A DNA stretch of 64,000 nt. Source: Tulasnella sp. 424. Lineage: Eukaryota > Basidiomycota > Agaricomycetes > Cantharellales > Tulasnellaceae. The position numbers and the translations under genes were made by a program. The notes below the pieces were generated by a model. The model was not told the DNA's origin. It searched no databases and saw only the letters and a list, made by a program, of their open reading frames with translations. Shown here piece by piece: positions 11,345 to 23,760 of the stretch (positions are counted from its first letter, which is position 1; every line of letters begins with the position of its first letter). The stretch spans positions 186,001-250,000 of the forward strand of contig WSUB01000005.1 in the NCBI GenBank assembly GCA_019633425.1, read 5' to 3'.

Positions 11345-11750
11345 TTTGCACGCAAGACTTGGGGATGGGAGTCGATAATTAGGATGATTTGATCGTAAAA
11401 AGTGCGGTGCGTGAGCTGGATGATAATTGGTAACGACGGCTGGGTGGAGGTCGTCGTGTTTGACGGCCCCAACCGCTCGGACTTCCTTTCGCATATGTCC
11501 GTCTTATAAAGCTTCCGCTGAAGTCGCCGAGTTCGCGCGGTTTGCGGAGTTGTTCCCGTGTTACCAAGCGTTCGACGCGCACGGACCAGAATCCACCGAA
11601 TTAGCTTTCCTTGGTTTGGTTCCCAATACCCGACTCCTTCGTCCCGCCGTCAAGACTGTGAGTGCTAGGTCAAGGCTCAAGAGCGCGCTGAATCTCCTTA
11701 CTCAAGTTCTGCGGATTTTTTGTAGTAAACCCCCAAACCACCCTTCAATC
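11345..11750. promoter_or_regulatory. Divergent promoter of TOA2 and RPL20 with a likely RPL20 leader intron
   Basis: The two start codons are 406 bp apart on opposite strands. Within the RPL20 leader a probable intron spans 11658-11725 (GTGAGT donor, TTTTTTGTAG acceptor), leaving about 25 nt before the ATG. Leader introns are frequent in fungal ribosomal protein genes. Confidence 0.5.
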
Positions 11751-12503
11751 ATGACCCGTTTCTCGGAATACCAGGTCATCGGCCGGAGGCTGCCCACCGC
11801 GACCGACCCAACCCCAAAACTCTACCGCATGCGAATCTTTGCTCCCAGTGAGATCGTCGCCAAGTCTCGATTCTGGTACTTCCTGAGGCAGTTGAAGAAG
11901 GCCAAGGCCGCTACCGGAGAGATCGTTGCTGTTAACAAGGTGAGGTCATGTCGATTTAAATACAAACTGGCATCATATATCCTCTTGTGCGGGAAGCCTG
12001 GACCCATAAAGCTCAAAAGGGGCTGTCTCCCATGGATGCCTTGGTCTTTTTAAATGCGTTTTATTGGGCGGTGTGCTAATCGTTGTTGGGTTTTCTCGTT
12101 AGATCGCTGAGAAGAGACCACTAAAGGTCAAGAACTTTGGCGTCTGGCTCCGATACGATTCCCATACTGGAACTCACAACATGTACCGAGAGATGCGCGA
12201 GCTCTCTCGTGCTGCCGCTATCGACCGATTGTACCAGGAGATGGGCTCGAAGCATCGTGCTCGCTTCCGCTCCATCCAGGTAAGCAAGGCTCGATGTAAT
12301 CGTGTCGCGTCATCGATAGGATACAATTCTGACCGTCGGGAATCTGCATCTAGGTCATTCGCATGGTGGAGATCGAGAAAACTACCGATGTCAAGCGCGC
12401 ATACATCAAGCAGCTGCTCGAGAAGGACCTGCGTTTCCCTCTGCCCCACCGCATCGCCAAGACCAGGATTACCTTCACCGCAACAAGACCACAAACCTTC
12501 TAA
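11751..12503 (+). CDS. RPL20: 60S ribosomal protein eL20 (L18a family)
   Basis: Structural protein of the large ribosomal subunit. Three exons, 11751-11939, 12103-12279 and 12354-12503, give 171 residues, the normal length. Clear family sequence: [10 protein letters not shown] at the start, [33 protein letters not shown], then [20 protein letters not shown] and RFPLPHR near the end. The last residues (TATRPQTF) differ a little from the usual KRPNTF-type ending. Both introns lie at codon boundaries (phase 0). Confidence 0.96.
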
Positions 12504-13272
12504 ACGAGTGGAAAAGAGGTTGTTGGATGGTTGGAAGCTGGGAGAGACGTTATTGCATGTATATGATCCATTATCTCCATTGGGCCGACGTTATACGCCC
12601 ACTTTGCCTCTTCTGTATCGAGTGTTCCTGCTGCTATATTTTCCGCTATGCCGCCCATATCTTTTTTGAGACTTTCGCGTTTCTCGCAATCTCGTGCATT
12701 TGCATTTTCCACAATCGACCTTTTGCGCGAAATTTCAACTCCGATCCGGATGGACCGCTTCCGGCCGCATAGCCGACTTTCGGAGACCTTCCAAAGCTCT
12801 TTGACAGCTGAGCCTTTCTATCCGCCCAGCTTATCCTTTCATTTTGCGGTTTCTTTCCCGGGTCTGCTGTTCGGCAAACTGTGAGTGATCCCTGTGACAC
12901 TGTCATCGCCAATTCCCAAGTTGGTCTAGACTAGACGAACATCGACTTTTCTCCACGCCGAACCCAAATCTGCCCCTCTCTCGAAAAGACCTCCTCACAA
13001 TCGTTATCGACTAGCGCCACGAATCATCCCGGGACTCTCCTTGGATCGCCTGCACGAGGTATCTCTGCAGAACGCGCCCGGTGTATAAAAACACTGTCGG
13101 CCGCATTTCACAAAGTGCCTGTTGATTACAAACTGGACCGCCTCACTTATACACGGAACACATACCCACCCATACCACAGACCACACCAGTGTATTCACC
13201 TCTCACACGCCAACTTTTCTCTCCTCTTCACTCCTCCCTCTCTCCTCACTCGCATTCTGGCCTCGAGAACGA
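12504..13272 (+). promoter_or_regulatory. Intergenic; TATA box of the downstream UBL gene
   Basis: The first part should be the RPL20 3'UTR. A TATA box (TATAAAA, 13084-13090) lies about 185 bp before the next start codon and is followed by CT-rich leader sequence. ORFs at 12646-12912 (minus) and 12648-12884 (plus) have no recognisable domain and were not called. Confidence 0.5.
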
Positions 13273-14154
13273 ATGGCCGACCCATCAATTCGATCTTACT
13301 CGCCTGATCCAACACTCGTCTCCACTGTCGTCATGCCGGCTTCCACCCAGAATCTCAACTCCCAGCAACCTCAAGACTCGCCTGCAACGTCAACAGGAGC
13401 AGATGGAGCACAAGCCACGCAGCCGGACGACCCAGACGCATCGAGAGTGCCCTCAATACGCGAAGGCGCCGAGGGCTCGATTGCCGAGCCCGCGGAGGAT
13501 TCCGCAGAGCCGACGCAGGTTCCGGCGACGCCAAAGGTCTCCATAACACTCCTTCTCGTCTCTGGTCGACGGCGCACAGTGGAGTTTGAAAAGCAGACGA
13601 CGGTCGGAGAGCTCAAGGAGATCGTATGGAGCACTTGGCCAGGAGGTGAGCAGCAGTCTCTTCCTCGTGAACATCGTACATGGCGTTTGGATGGGACCCC
13701 TCTCGCCTGCTCCCGTCATAGATCCATTTGCTCACCGGCCGTCTTTATCCCCTAGAATGGTCGGACGAGCTGCCTCCTAGTGCCTCGTTCTTACGAATTC
13801 TATATTTGGGACGAATCTTGACTGACGAAACAATACTCTCGTGTACGTACGCATCATCGCAATGTCATTGCAGCCGAGCCCACTCAACTCATTCGAATCA
13901 CATTGCACCTTCCATGCTGGATGGGGCACATAGCGCTCAACTTGGCTGAACCTCCAGATGCTACTGTCATGCATGTATCCGTGCGCTCATTTGCACCCAC
14001 GTCTAATGAAGACTTGAAGAAGCCCAAGAAGCGCGGATCCCGCCGGGGGCGAAGTTCCTCCGCCGCAGATGGAGCGGCCGCCACCGGAGTAAGAGGTGAT
14101 GACGATGAAGACGACGGCGCCGGGGGCTGTTGTAGTGGCTGCGTCATATGTTAG
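13273..14154 (+). CDS. UBL3/MUB-like membrane-anchored ubiquitin-fold protein with CAAX box
   Basis: Three exons, 13273-13645, 13756-13842 and 13934-14154, give 226 residues. About 90 disordered, acidic/Pro-rich residues precede a ubiquitin-like fold: SITLLLVSGRRRTVEFEKQ, TVGELKEIVWSTWP, SASFLRILYLGRILTDETIL and ATVMHVSVRS. A Lys/Arg-rich then Asp-rich tail ends CCSGCVIC, a CAAX-type prenylation signal with extra cysteines that could be palmitoylated. This is the layout of animal UBL3 and plant MUB proteins, which sit on the plasma membrane and bind certain E2 enzymes; UBL3 also directs proteins to extracellular vesicles. The long N-terminal extension is unusual for that family. The third-exon acceptor at 13933 was chosen because it restores the strand sequence LSSLNLAEPPD. 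Confidence 0.78.
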
Positions 14155-14594
14155 GGCCAAGCCCGTCATGCTGTCGTCCTCATGCACCCTTTCCTCTGCG
14201 TGTATCGGTCTTGCTTCGAACCTTCGCCCTTCGCTGGTCACTCATCCGAATTACAAGGTTCTAACCCAGCCCATGGACTACCCTCCTGTTCTTCCTCCTC
14301 TCTAGATCTCCCCCTCCATTATCCCGACAACCAATACCCTACTCTCCCGGGGCTTTCACCTTTCTCCTACGCCGCTTTTGGTCTTATATTTTGCATGGTT
14401 TCACCCTCATTTTTTTTAGTTCGCACTTGTCATTAAACCTTCTTGATGTCCAGTTCCTCCTTCGGCTATACATAAGCGATGTACTCATAATAGTTTGGTT
14501 ACGAAGGCGTCGCAGTCACTGTTCTCCCTTCACTCGTCTCGCGCAGATTACTTCAATCATCTATATCACCAACTAAAGCACCAGAGGGGTCCCA
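14155..14594. other. Convergent 3' intergenic region
   Basis: Lies between the stops of the UBL gene (plus) and CSN5 (minus). T-rich stretches fit 3'UTRs; no gene seen. Confidence 0.5.
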
Positions 14595-16205
14595 CTACTC
14601 GGCAGTCATCGCAGTCTCCACAGCTGCCTCCACCGAACTTGTCTTTGCCGCTGCTGCGATGTCTGGGCGGTTCGAGAAGATGATGTCTTTCAGCATCTGA
14701 GATATTAAGCCGTGCTGCGCCTCGGAAGCAATCTTCGTGCTGTCGGGGAAAGGCAGGGTCAGATCACCGATTTCGGAACGACTTGGAGACAAATTGCCTC
14801 ACCTGTCCTTGACGGCTTTCATCAGAGAGCTATCCTCCACCGGCTTAGGTGGTACGAGGGAAACAGCTCCGGCTGCGGCAACGTCCTTTTCCTTGCCTTT
14901 CGCCGCGCTGGCTTTGTTTGCAGGAGGAGACATGATCATCGCATCTTTGTCGCCGCCCTTATTGCCCGCTGTGAGCCTGGCGAGCTCGGCTCCGGTAGGC
15001 AGTACCAGCCCCTCTGGGTTTCCCCGCCGCTGTTGTGCCGTCTGTTGGCCTTTGGCCAATTTGGCTGCTAGATCGTTCAGTTGTGAGACCGCGTATGCTC
15101 GATTCTGGAGGGGGTAACCATTGGGGTGTCAACGGTTCGGCATGCGTTCCTTCACGACTGGCGGGAGCGGACTAGGACGTACGGAAATCAGAGGACTTGA
15201 GCTGAGCGTGTTGACCCAATACTTGTTCCACAACAAACCCAGCAGGTCGTCGTCAAGCTTCGATTTAAAGATTTGGACGTCAAGCGGATAGTATTGATTA
15301 GCATGGACACCAAAGTCTTCAATCTTGTTTAGCGGGATCGACTGATATTCGGTGGAGGAATTTGGTGGTTTATAGCCTTCGGGGTATGTACGGAATGCTC
15401 CAATATCGACTTTTCCGGCTGAAATGGTGCGGTTAGGGTCAATCTTGGGAGCACGACCCGGTGTCAACTTCTCGACCACAAAGATACGACAAAAGAGCAG
15501 CTCACCACTACAGCGACAAATGGATCTTGATACTTCTGATTGGTGTCTTGAGTGTTTACATCGATACCAGATAACCAGCACCCGTAGCCAGGATGAGAGT
15601 GGTACCAGCCGATGATGCTCTCCTTGTGGCCTGACTAAATACACCGTTCGCCGTTAGTCGCGTCGCACCCGAAGAGTTTGGAGATGGAAGAATCGCACCT
15701 GTCTCGTGGCTTCGATGAACTGGACCATGTACTCGTTGGCTTCGTTTTGGGCATTGACACGCGTTTCCGTACCCTGCACAGGAAGGGCGAAGCTATCCAT
15801 GATAACGATAGAGTCACCATCGACTTTGCCAGCCATAAGACCCATGATCTCGTAGATTCCTCCTGATCGCGCGTGAATGACCTGGTAGGGTGTAGTGAGG
15901 GTGTATTAGTCTAATTGAGAACCAGACCGAGTGGTGCAAGCGCCTGTCCACCACACACCATTTTGATCAAAGCAACCGCGGAAATCTTGCATGACTTGAA
16001 GTAATGGGGGCTAATCGTGAAGTATATATTGAGCATAACATGAGAGGCGACGCGAAGATGGATGGGCGCACTCTTTCTTCCAAGGCTCTTCCTTGACGAT
16101 CCTCCGCTGCTCGACTTCCTCGAAATCAAACAGCTTGTCCTTGGGATCTACTTCCTTGATATCATTCTCTAGAGAGAAGGTCTGGTACGCTATTTTGCTA
16201 TCCAT
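14595..16205 (-). CDS. CSN5: COP9 signalosome subunit 5, JAMM deneddylase
   Basis: Catalytic subunit of the COP9 signalosome, which removes Nedd8 from cullins and so cycles cullin-RING ubiquitin ligases. Seven exons in gene order: 16205-16072, 16010-15959, 15881-15699, 15634-15506, 15443-15183, 15104-14803, 14739-14595; total 1206 nt, 401 residues. The MPN+/JAMM zinc site is complete: Glu73 in [11 protein letters not shown], and His135, His137, Ser145 and Asp148 in [14 protein letters not shown]. The C-terminal helices are also recognisable ([34 protein letters not shown]). A low-complexity Lys/Ala-rich insertion of about 70 residues lies between the conserved [12 protein letters not shown] helix and the last helix. 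It is divergently arranged with the SET gene. Confidence 0.94.
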
Positions 16206-16568
16206 TCCAGCTCACGGACTGAAATTGAGCGAACAGCGTACAGTTCAGGCCAGGGGGTTGCGGAGGGGTTGGGCAATAGAGCGCGTCGACTCCCACGTCG
16301 AACTGCCCTCGTTCGGTTCCCCTGGTTCCAGCCAACAAATCTCCGACTCAAGCTAATAGCGTTGCATCTCGCAAAAAGACTATAAACACCCCAATATCAA
16401 CCGACTCTAGCAGGAAGCAAGCGTGGCTGTTCTTTGAAACCCAACTCATCTTAGACCTGCGAGGAAGGAATTCTGGAATGTGAGCAACCTGCACCAGCAC
16501 CCTACCCCACAGACTTCTTATGGCGCCGATATTTTCATAGGCAAGCCAATCAGCCAAAGCAATTTGAC
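16206..16568. promoter_or_regulatory. Divergent promoter of CSN5 and the SET-domain gene
   Basis: Start codons are 363 bp apart on opposite strands, so the promoters must overlap or abut. No clear TATA box was found for either side. Confidence 0.45.
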
Positions 16569-18211
16569 ATGTCAAGCCACCCAGCAGCATTTGCCAGGCT
16601 TCGTGGCTGGGCAAAAGAAACCGGGGGTTTCATCCACCCTGCTTTATGCTTCGTGCCGAGTGAGCGTTGGGATTCTTGCCGACGCATCGTCTCTTTATTA
16701 ACGTCTGCCAATCAAAAAATCATTAGGTGCAGATGGAAGCAAGGTCGTTACGGCAGACAACATCCCACCTCATTCTCCGGTTTTATCTTGTCCCTTCTCT
16801 CTGGCGATCACAAAAGAACTATCGAGCACGGCTCTCAGGACATGGTTGCAGCGCCAAATCAATTCTGAAGATCCGGGTGGCTGGGAAGCTGCGACAGAAA
16901 ACTGGACAGAGCGCATGTTCATTTCTTCCTATATCGTGGCGCACTGGCTTGCGAAGGATTCGGGCTTACTGGAGAGGTGGGCATCCACGTCTGAGACAGA
17001 CCTGATCAACGAACTAACGTAGACCATGATTGCAGGTCTCCTGAGCTCCGTCATCTCCCTTACCTTGAGACTCTCCCGCCTTTCCGGCTGCTATCGACAC
17101 CCCTTACTTTTAATGACAGCGAAATGGAGTTGCTCAAAGGCACATCCCTATACGGCGCAACTATCGACCGACGAAATGAACTCTTGGACCAGCACCAGCG
17201 ATGTCAAGCCGTTTTCAAACATTATGCCCCAGACATCGCGGATGGTTTCACATTGTACGTATCCGCAGCTGCTTCTCCAGCGCCTCAGCCATTGATTCCT
17301 GTCCGCTGGACCTTTAGCGAGAGGTATCAGACGTCCGCAATCTACATTTCCTCCCGATCATTCCCTTCCATTCTGCTCAGCCCAAACCCATCTCTCGCGC
17401 CGACTCCAGCTTCTCCCTCCCACCCAGTCCTGCTGCCACTGCTCGATTCCCTCAACCACGAGCGCAGCACCCCCGTTACGTGGATGGTCGACCGCATGAG
17501 CAAGTCAGGGTCTCCAATTCCTGAGCCCGCTTCGGACGGTTCCCCTGGCGAGCTTGCAGTCTCCATTGTTGTTGGGTCTGAAGTCAAGGCAGGAAGCGAA
17601 GTCCTCAACAACTACGGACCGAAGCCAAACAGCGAACTGATCTTGGGATATGGATTTTCTCTGCCTAACAACCCTGATGATACAATCGTTTTACAACTCG
17701 GGGGCTCGCCAACGAAATGGGAGATCGGAAGGAAAGGCCGACCGGGAGCAACCGACGCTTTGGACGGCATTTTCCAAGAGGCTTTCCACCGTCTCCTGGT
17801 CGCTTGGAAAGTAGATATGAGGGAAGAAATAGGACCAGAATGGGACGAGAACCATGAAGATGAGGAGTTTGAAGTCGATATGGTGTACATGCGGAAAGAC
17901 GCTGCGCTTATGCTGTTAAACGCTTCGAAATCTCGCCTTGGACCGTTGCTTGAAGCCAACGAAAGATTGGTCAGTCACTCCAGGAACCCTGCAACGACCC
18001 CATCAGTTCGAGTTGAGGTTCCGCGGATGCTGCTTTCCTACGTCGAAGGTACAGCTGTCGTCCGGAAGGTCACTGATCGGACTACTCACTTGACTTCTAT
18101 CTAGGCGATGTTGCAATTACTCGGGACGTCATAGAATACCTTGAAGTTAGATTGGATTCTGCTAAGGCAGAGCTGCGTGCCTTAGGTGTGGAGGACGAAG
18201 AAGATCTGTAG
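16569..18211 (+). CDS. SET-domain protein lysine methyltransferase (SETD6/RKM/Rubisco-LSMT type)
   Basis: Five exons, 16569-16659, 16727-16976, 17036-17254, 17318-18048 and 18105-18211, give 1398 nt or 465 residues. The split SET domain is visible: N-terminal GGFIHP and LAITKELSS, then FERYQTSAIYISSRSF, the DSLNH motif that contacts S-adenosylmethionine (LLPLLDSLNHE), and NNYGPKPNSELILGYGF, followed by a helical substrate-binding domain. This set is typical of non-histone methyltransferases acting on ribosomal or other cytosolic proteins (yeast Rkm1-4, animal SETD3/SETD6). The target cannot be told from sequence. The last intron is supported by the in-frame ending LRALGVEDEEDL. Confidence 0.85.
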
Positions 18212-19915
18212 AAAGTGAGCCCTTCGTTACTTTCAATGGCAGGCTCGCTAACGTTTCCAGACTATTGGTAGTAATTTTCCCGAACTACGTTGGCCTCGGT
18301 CGATCGTTATATGCTGTGTAGGCGAAGTGAGCCAATCTCTGACCGTCGGATAGTATGCGCTTATCGTAGGTCACCGGGGCACGCTTGTCGCGGATGCCCT
18401 TATCGGAGATCATTTCCGAAATGATCCCACCCGGCTTTCATTCGACATCCAGCGGTGCTTTTCTTCCCGATGACCCTACCAAGAATAGTTTGGTCTCTCG
18501 CCCTGCTTCCGCGTTCCCAGCTTTCCGGTTGAGCCTATAAAAAGGTGACTACTTCGCAATATCGTGGACTCCTTTGAGATCACTTTCTCCCCTATACACT
18601 CCCCACTCCCCCAAAATCATATGCATTCTGTCTTTTCCTTGGTCTGATCCGTCTGCTGCGCCCTACGCACCGGGTGCTTTGAGTGAGTTCGCCTTAAACC
18701 TTTTCAAGAGTATTCGCTATACTTAGGAAAATCCTCTCCAAGGCGCCAGATGCAGTGGTGGATTGCGGCTCACCGGACCGTCCTTAACGTCTGATACACG
18801 GTTTTCGGTGCTTATAAGTGCAAGATACACGACAACGCTCGTGAGTAACAACCACTCTCCTTGGCTGGAAGCATCTCCCTGATTGTTAATCTTGCCAGCT
18901 CTCAGCACCAACTCCGACGGAAGGAACAAATTATCTCCAAAAACGCTCATTTAAGACAAGCATAAAACCAATCCTTATCGACTATGCCAACCAATGCCGC
19001 CGCACATGCTGTCAAGCTCATTCACATCATCCCCAGAAACCATTTACACGCTTTTAACCTTATGTAGACTTGTATCATCCATCTTGAATAGCTGTTGAAA
19101 CACGAATCTCAGTAAAACTACGTGTGTTGCGCGAGCGATGAATTCGCTTCAGGATCAATATTTGCTTTGGCATCGCATGCGGTCCATATCTAATGTCTTC
19201 TCCGCTGCTCTCTGGCAACACACTCGGACTGTTACCTTTCCTGTTCCCTTCTGCGAGATATCATTGACGACTCTTCGCTCTTTAGAGGTATTGCCATGAC
19301 CATCACGCCAGGGCAGCGTCTACAGTCGAGATTGAAATATCGACCAAATATCATCCTCCAATTTCCCCTGGTGACAGCGGTAGCTTAAATTACTGGCCAC
19401 AAAACAGCTCCAGCGGTTCTTTAGACAGGTCGGCTAGCATGACTAATATTCTATATAAACACGATGAGTCTCGAGTGTCGCAGAATCGGCCAACAGCCGC
19501 ATTCACTGGCGGTCCCGTTCGCCAACTGGCCTTCCTTCCGCTAAACAGAGATGCAAGAGGGTTTGATCATCGCTGTCAGCCACTCCCATACACTCCTCAG
19601 TTCGCTTGCGGTTCATCGTCTCGTACGAGTGACATGCAATCAGACGGAACGTAGAGGCTGACGGTGAGGCGACACTGTTCGGTTTACTCTTAGCCGGAAA
19701 CGGGAAATAGACCCGGGACCCTCAGGATGTTACCCCAGCTACACCTCTCGAAACACAAACACAAAACAGGTTTAATTGATACACAGCGAACACAGTCGAC
19801 TCGCGCATCGATCTTTGCATTGCAAGGCCAAAAGGAGATGGTGGACGACAAGGCTCTCGTCGAGAGACTTCGAAATGATTGCATGAGTGTTATACATACA
19901 TATGTATAGATTCGT
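18212..19915. other. Intergenic gap; one promoter-like site, no supported gene
   Basis: About 1.7 kb at the edge of the duplicated island. A strong TATA box (TATAAAAAGG, 18536-18545) is followed by a CT-rich leader, and the first ATG (about 18620) opens only an 8-codon ORF, so any transcript here would be non-coding or encode a very short peptide. A 75-codon minus ORF (18723-18950) has no known domain. Nothing else supported. Confidence 0.35.
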
Positions 19916-22470
19916 TTAAGACGATCGAAGCTGTTGGATCTCTCGAATGGATGGAAAGTCACGGAAACGGAGAGCGCTTGACGTGCCAGAGGACTCCTCC
20001 TCAGGCATTGCTGCCGGAACAACGGCAGTTGGCACTTCAGCGTCATGAACCTCGTTCGCCTCCGCAAAGCGAACTCTGCGAGTGAGCGGGAAAACAGGCG
20101 AGGGGCCACAGATGACGTTAGACAGTTCCTGATGCGGGCGGTCGAGGGGAGGTTCGTGGAGACGATTGGGGTCTATACAGATGCTCCCGAGTACCGTGAC
20201 GAATAAAAGAATGGCCACGAGGACCTCGATGTAGAAGAATACTAGCTGAGTCCGATGGAGTTGGAACGCCAGGCTAGCGAGACCTAAACACAGAAACGCT
20301 AAACTCGCTCGTGCGGTCAGTGCGGAAGAAAACAAAACCGAAAGAGTGAGAGTCGCCTACTAAGAGACCACTGGAAGAATACCCCAGGCAGTGAAAGAAA
20401 GAACGCAAGTCTGAAGGGACCGAGGCGACTTTGCTCGAATGCAGCCATGTACCGGAGTTGCAGCTAAAAGGGTGGCGGACCTGATAGTCAGCACCACACC
20501 TTCCAAGAGCAAAGCCACCCAGCAGCTGCTTACAGTGTTATCATTCCGAGACATGATCCTCCCCTTGAACATGCGCCTCATCTTATACGACACGATAACG
20601 TTGGCCAAAGCAAACATGCAGGTAAACATGGCGAACGCCTGGGAGAAGGACCCTGCCATAGCGCCGGCGCTGTCTGTGTGCTGCGGTTGCGCTGGAATCA
20701 CGCCGGCAGAGATCATCTCAGTCTGTTGTGTTGGAGTAGCTGGCCCTTGTTCTGAATTGGAGTTTGAGGAGCCCTGGAAAGGTATTGCCAGTGCTGCCAA
20801 TGCGCCAACAAATGCCAAAGTACTCTGGATCAAGTTCGGTTGAGATCCATCTGTTCGCCACCAACGCATCTCGGACAATGTCGCACGCACATATGTGTTT
20901 TTCTGATCCCAGTCAGTTTGAAGCTCCGTCATCATGGATGACCACACTTCAGCTTGGGCGATCCCCTCTCTGCTTTATGCCGTCAGCACCTTTGTTTAGG
21001 CCAAGGCTAAAAACCAACTCGCCTCCAGCAGCCCTCCAGACGGTCCATGCATTCCAATGGATCATTCCAGAGTAGCAGTTGGCTGATGATTCGAAGAGGT
21101 CGGGGTACTGCTTCCACCAATGAGGCCTGTTGAGGTCCGACGCGAACGCTCCGGTCGAGTCTGACGAGGTCGGTACCGTAGAGTTTGGAAATGCGAGGAC
21201 GGAGGAAGTAGTAGAATAACCTCGCTGCAGAGGCGGGGGTCAGCCCGTAACACCACGTCGAAAGTTGAGGGACAAACCGGCAATCCAGTTTCTATCCGGA
21301 CGTATACCAGCAGTGGGGGGTAATTCCCTGACCTGTCGCCAAAGCTTTTGTAAGTTTTCGAGGGTTTCGATCGAACCCGGCGCAGTTGAGTCGTCACATA
21401 ACCTTCGATCTGTTCGAGTGGTGAGCCGATTCGAATCCACACCACAAATGCTCTATGTCGTACCTAGACAGCTGTGCGCCATTAACGGCCCCAGGAGCTG
21501 GACGACCTTCTCCGACAACTCCCTGTGTGAGGGATAGTCGATGACATGCCTCCAGTACTGCACTTGCAAAGCCGTTGCCGCCGTATCCTCCTCCTCGAAC
21601 GGCAGGGCGAGACCCAAGTTGGTGGGATTAGTATCCCTCAAATAGAAGATGGTCCGAGCGTTGACCTGGTGGTTCACAAAGTAGTAGCCCACTTCGTCTG
21701 GGTCATTCTCTCGGACAAGGATGCATGCCTCCAACCAGCGAAGGCTACCACGGCGTAGAAGAGGGTGATGAAGCGCCATGTTGCGCAGCTGTTCAACAGC
21801 TGCTGAGATACGTTCATGGTTCGACGGAGGACGCAAGGGGTAGTCGGTAACAACGGTCAAGCCACGGCCGTGGATGTCCACCGTGCGTGTGTAGTACAGC
21901 TGTCCTTCAGGATGAACATACTCTTTCCAGCCTGAAGGAAGTCTGTATGTCCTCTCAATCGGTCTAGTACAAGCTTCAATGTCAGTACTTATACGCAGTC
22001 CGGGAGACAAGACGTACATTGGCTGGGATCGAAGGACGACAGTAGTGTTCAACCTAACTTGTTGCCTTGGAACCAAACTCAGCCTTTTCAAACGACTCCC
22101 ATTAACGGCTATGTACTCACATTCTTGATCGCGTATACCTATCATTGTTTGTAGGCAGGCGCTCAGTGAGCCTTACGACCGGCAAGCTGGTCATCTCGGT
22201 GATAGGAGACAAAGAGGCACCGATGGTAACTACGCTCGTATCCTCTACAGGATCGGGAACATCGAGTAGTTCATTACTATATAAGAAACGGCCCATGGGG
22301 AGGTCACCATGCATGGGGATTTCGGGAGACGGTGAACGAGAAGGGAGTGATATGTGAACAGCAGGATGCAGGTCGGACTCCGCCACAAGGACAGAGCACC
22401 ACTGCAGCCTCCCCTCCTCATCGAGAAGGGGAACCAAACAACATTTCTCGAAACTTGGGCAGCAAGGCAT
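19916..22470 (-). CDS. WW-domain multi-pass membrane protein (block A copy)
   Basis: Exons that can be placed in gene order are 22470-22121, 22083-22018, 21963-21464 and 21409-21333. A fifth starts at 21291, and further exons run to a stop at 19916. Exon 3 holds a WW-like domain (RLPSGWKEYVHPEGQLYYTR). Downstream segments are strongly hydrophobic: IQSTLAFVGALAALAIPF, FAMFTCMFALANVIVSY and LVFFYIEVLVAILLFVTVLG, so several membrane spans are likely. Proteins with one WW domain and a C-terminal membrane region form expanded families in Agaricomycetes; their role is unknown. Around 21150 this copy has 10 bases absent from the block B copy, so exon junctions between 21190 and 20950 are uncertain and a frameshift is possible. 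Confidence 0.6.
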
Positions 22471-23760
22471 GAGAGAAACGAAGGGAGAAAGGATGAGAAG
22501 GCGTAATGCTTCTCGAGGATTGCAATGCCTCCTCTCCCTTAATACCCTGCTGGCGGCACTTCAAATACTGGGACAAGTGATAAACCTCTCAGGGAGGAGC
22601 TAAGTCCTTATCGAGGACAGGGACGTCATTAATGGAGCACCGCTTTGATAAGGCTAGCAGCGCGTAATCATACTCACATCTTCACCATGCACAATCAAAC
22701 CGGGATCCGGAGAAGACTTCCATGCAGCAAGGTTGGAGATATTAAATCCACGAGATTTCGTATGTTCCATAATTTCTGAATCGAGCAGGTTGTGCAAATG
22801 ATTGTCCCCCTGCAGCTATACGGAGCTTGACCGAGGATTGATAACGAGGCTTAGTATTGGTCAGGTGGGTACAATGAACGAGCTGCGCTCCGTCAAAGGC
22901 CCCAGCGCCCATCTTGGCCTGGTGCAGGGTTCGCACCAGATTACCAGGAGGCTGAGAATTCTGCGATGTCGACCTGATAGCCAGCCTCTTTCAGGGCCAC
23001 GAGAAAAAGGATATCCTTACGCATATTCGTTATCAGTGGGCGTAGTGAGATAAGTGGGACGCTCATCTGGTTCAGCAATGGACAAGAGGATCCAGCACTT
23101 GTCCCTCTGGCTCGTTGAACAAGGCGGGAGGGAAGGGAGGACCGAATTGTTCATCAGCTGACGTAACCCAAAGCCGAAACGGAAAACAAAGCCGATGTCA
23201 GTTTCGCACCGTTCAATATGTCGACCGTTGCTGTAACATGTCTTTCGACCCTCAGCTTTCGAAACTTCAAGGTCTCGCCTCTCCAACGGGGCGCATTTCC
23301 TCTGGATCATGATGGTACGGAGTTGAGGAACTCTTCTCTAAACTTCTGTCTCATTTCACATATCGTTTAGGGGAGTGCCGAGAATTCACGAAGCGTACTT
23401 GAACTGCCTCAAATCCCATTCCCAAGAATCCGCCAACTGCCGCTTGCTGAATAAAGAGTATAATATAGAATGCCGTATAACCAAGTGAGTGTGCCGACTT
23501 TTTCCCAGGCTGGATTTCGCTCACATCCCGCCGGTCAGGAAGACAACGAACCTCCACCCTCCCCAAGTTGTCTTTAGTATACCCTCGGGAGACTACCGGT
23601 CAAGGGGCTCATTGAACGCGCCAAAAGGAAAAGGCTCGGTCTGCCTAATGACCCGGCTTCGAATACAAGTGATGGTGAGATAGGCAATAAGAGATAGGAT
23701 GTCTACTCCTACCTGCGACCTCTGCGTTGCTGAGTAGTCCCACTCCTCGATCTAGTTCCA
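22471..23760. other. Gap with weak coding remnants shared by blocks A and B
   Basis: On the minus strand, short stretches read similarly in both blocks: CWILLSIAE near 23080 (B near 29100) and DILFLxALKEAGYQVDIA near 22990 (B near 28970). Stops and frameshifts differ between the two, so no intact gene can be built. They may be exons of a decayed gene. The part 22500-22700 is upstream DNA of the WW gene. Confidence 0.3.
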
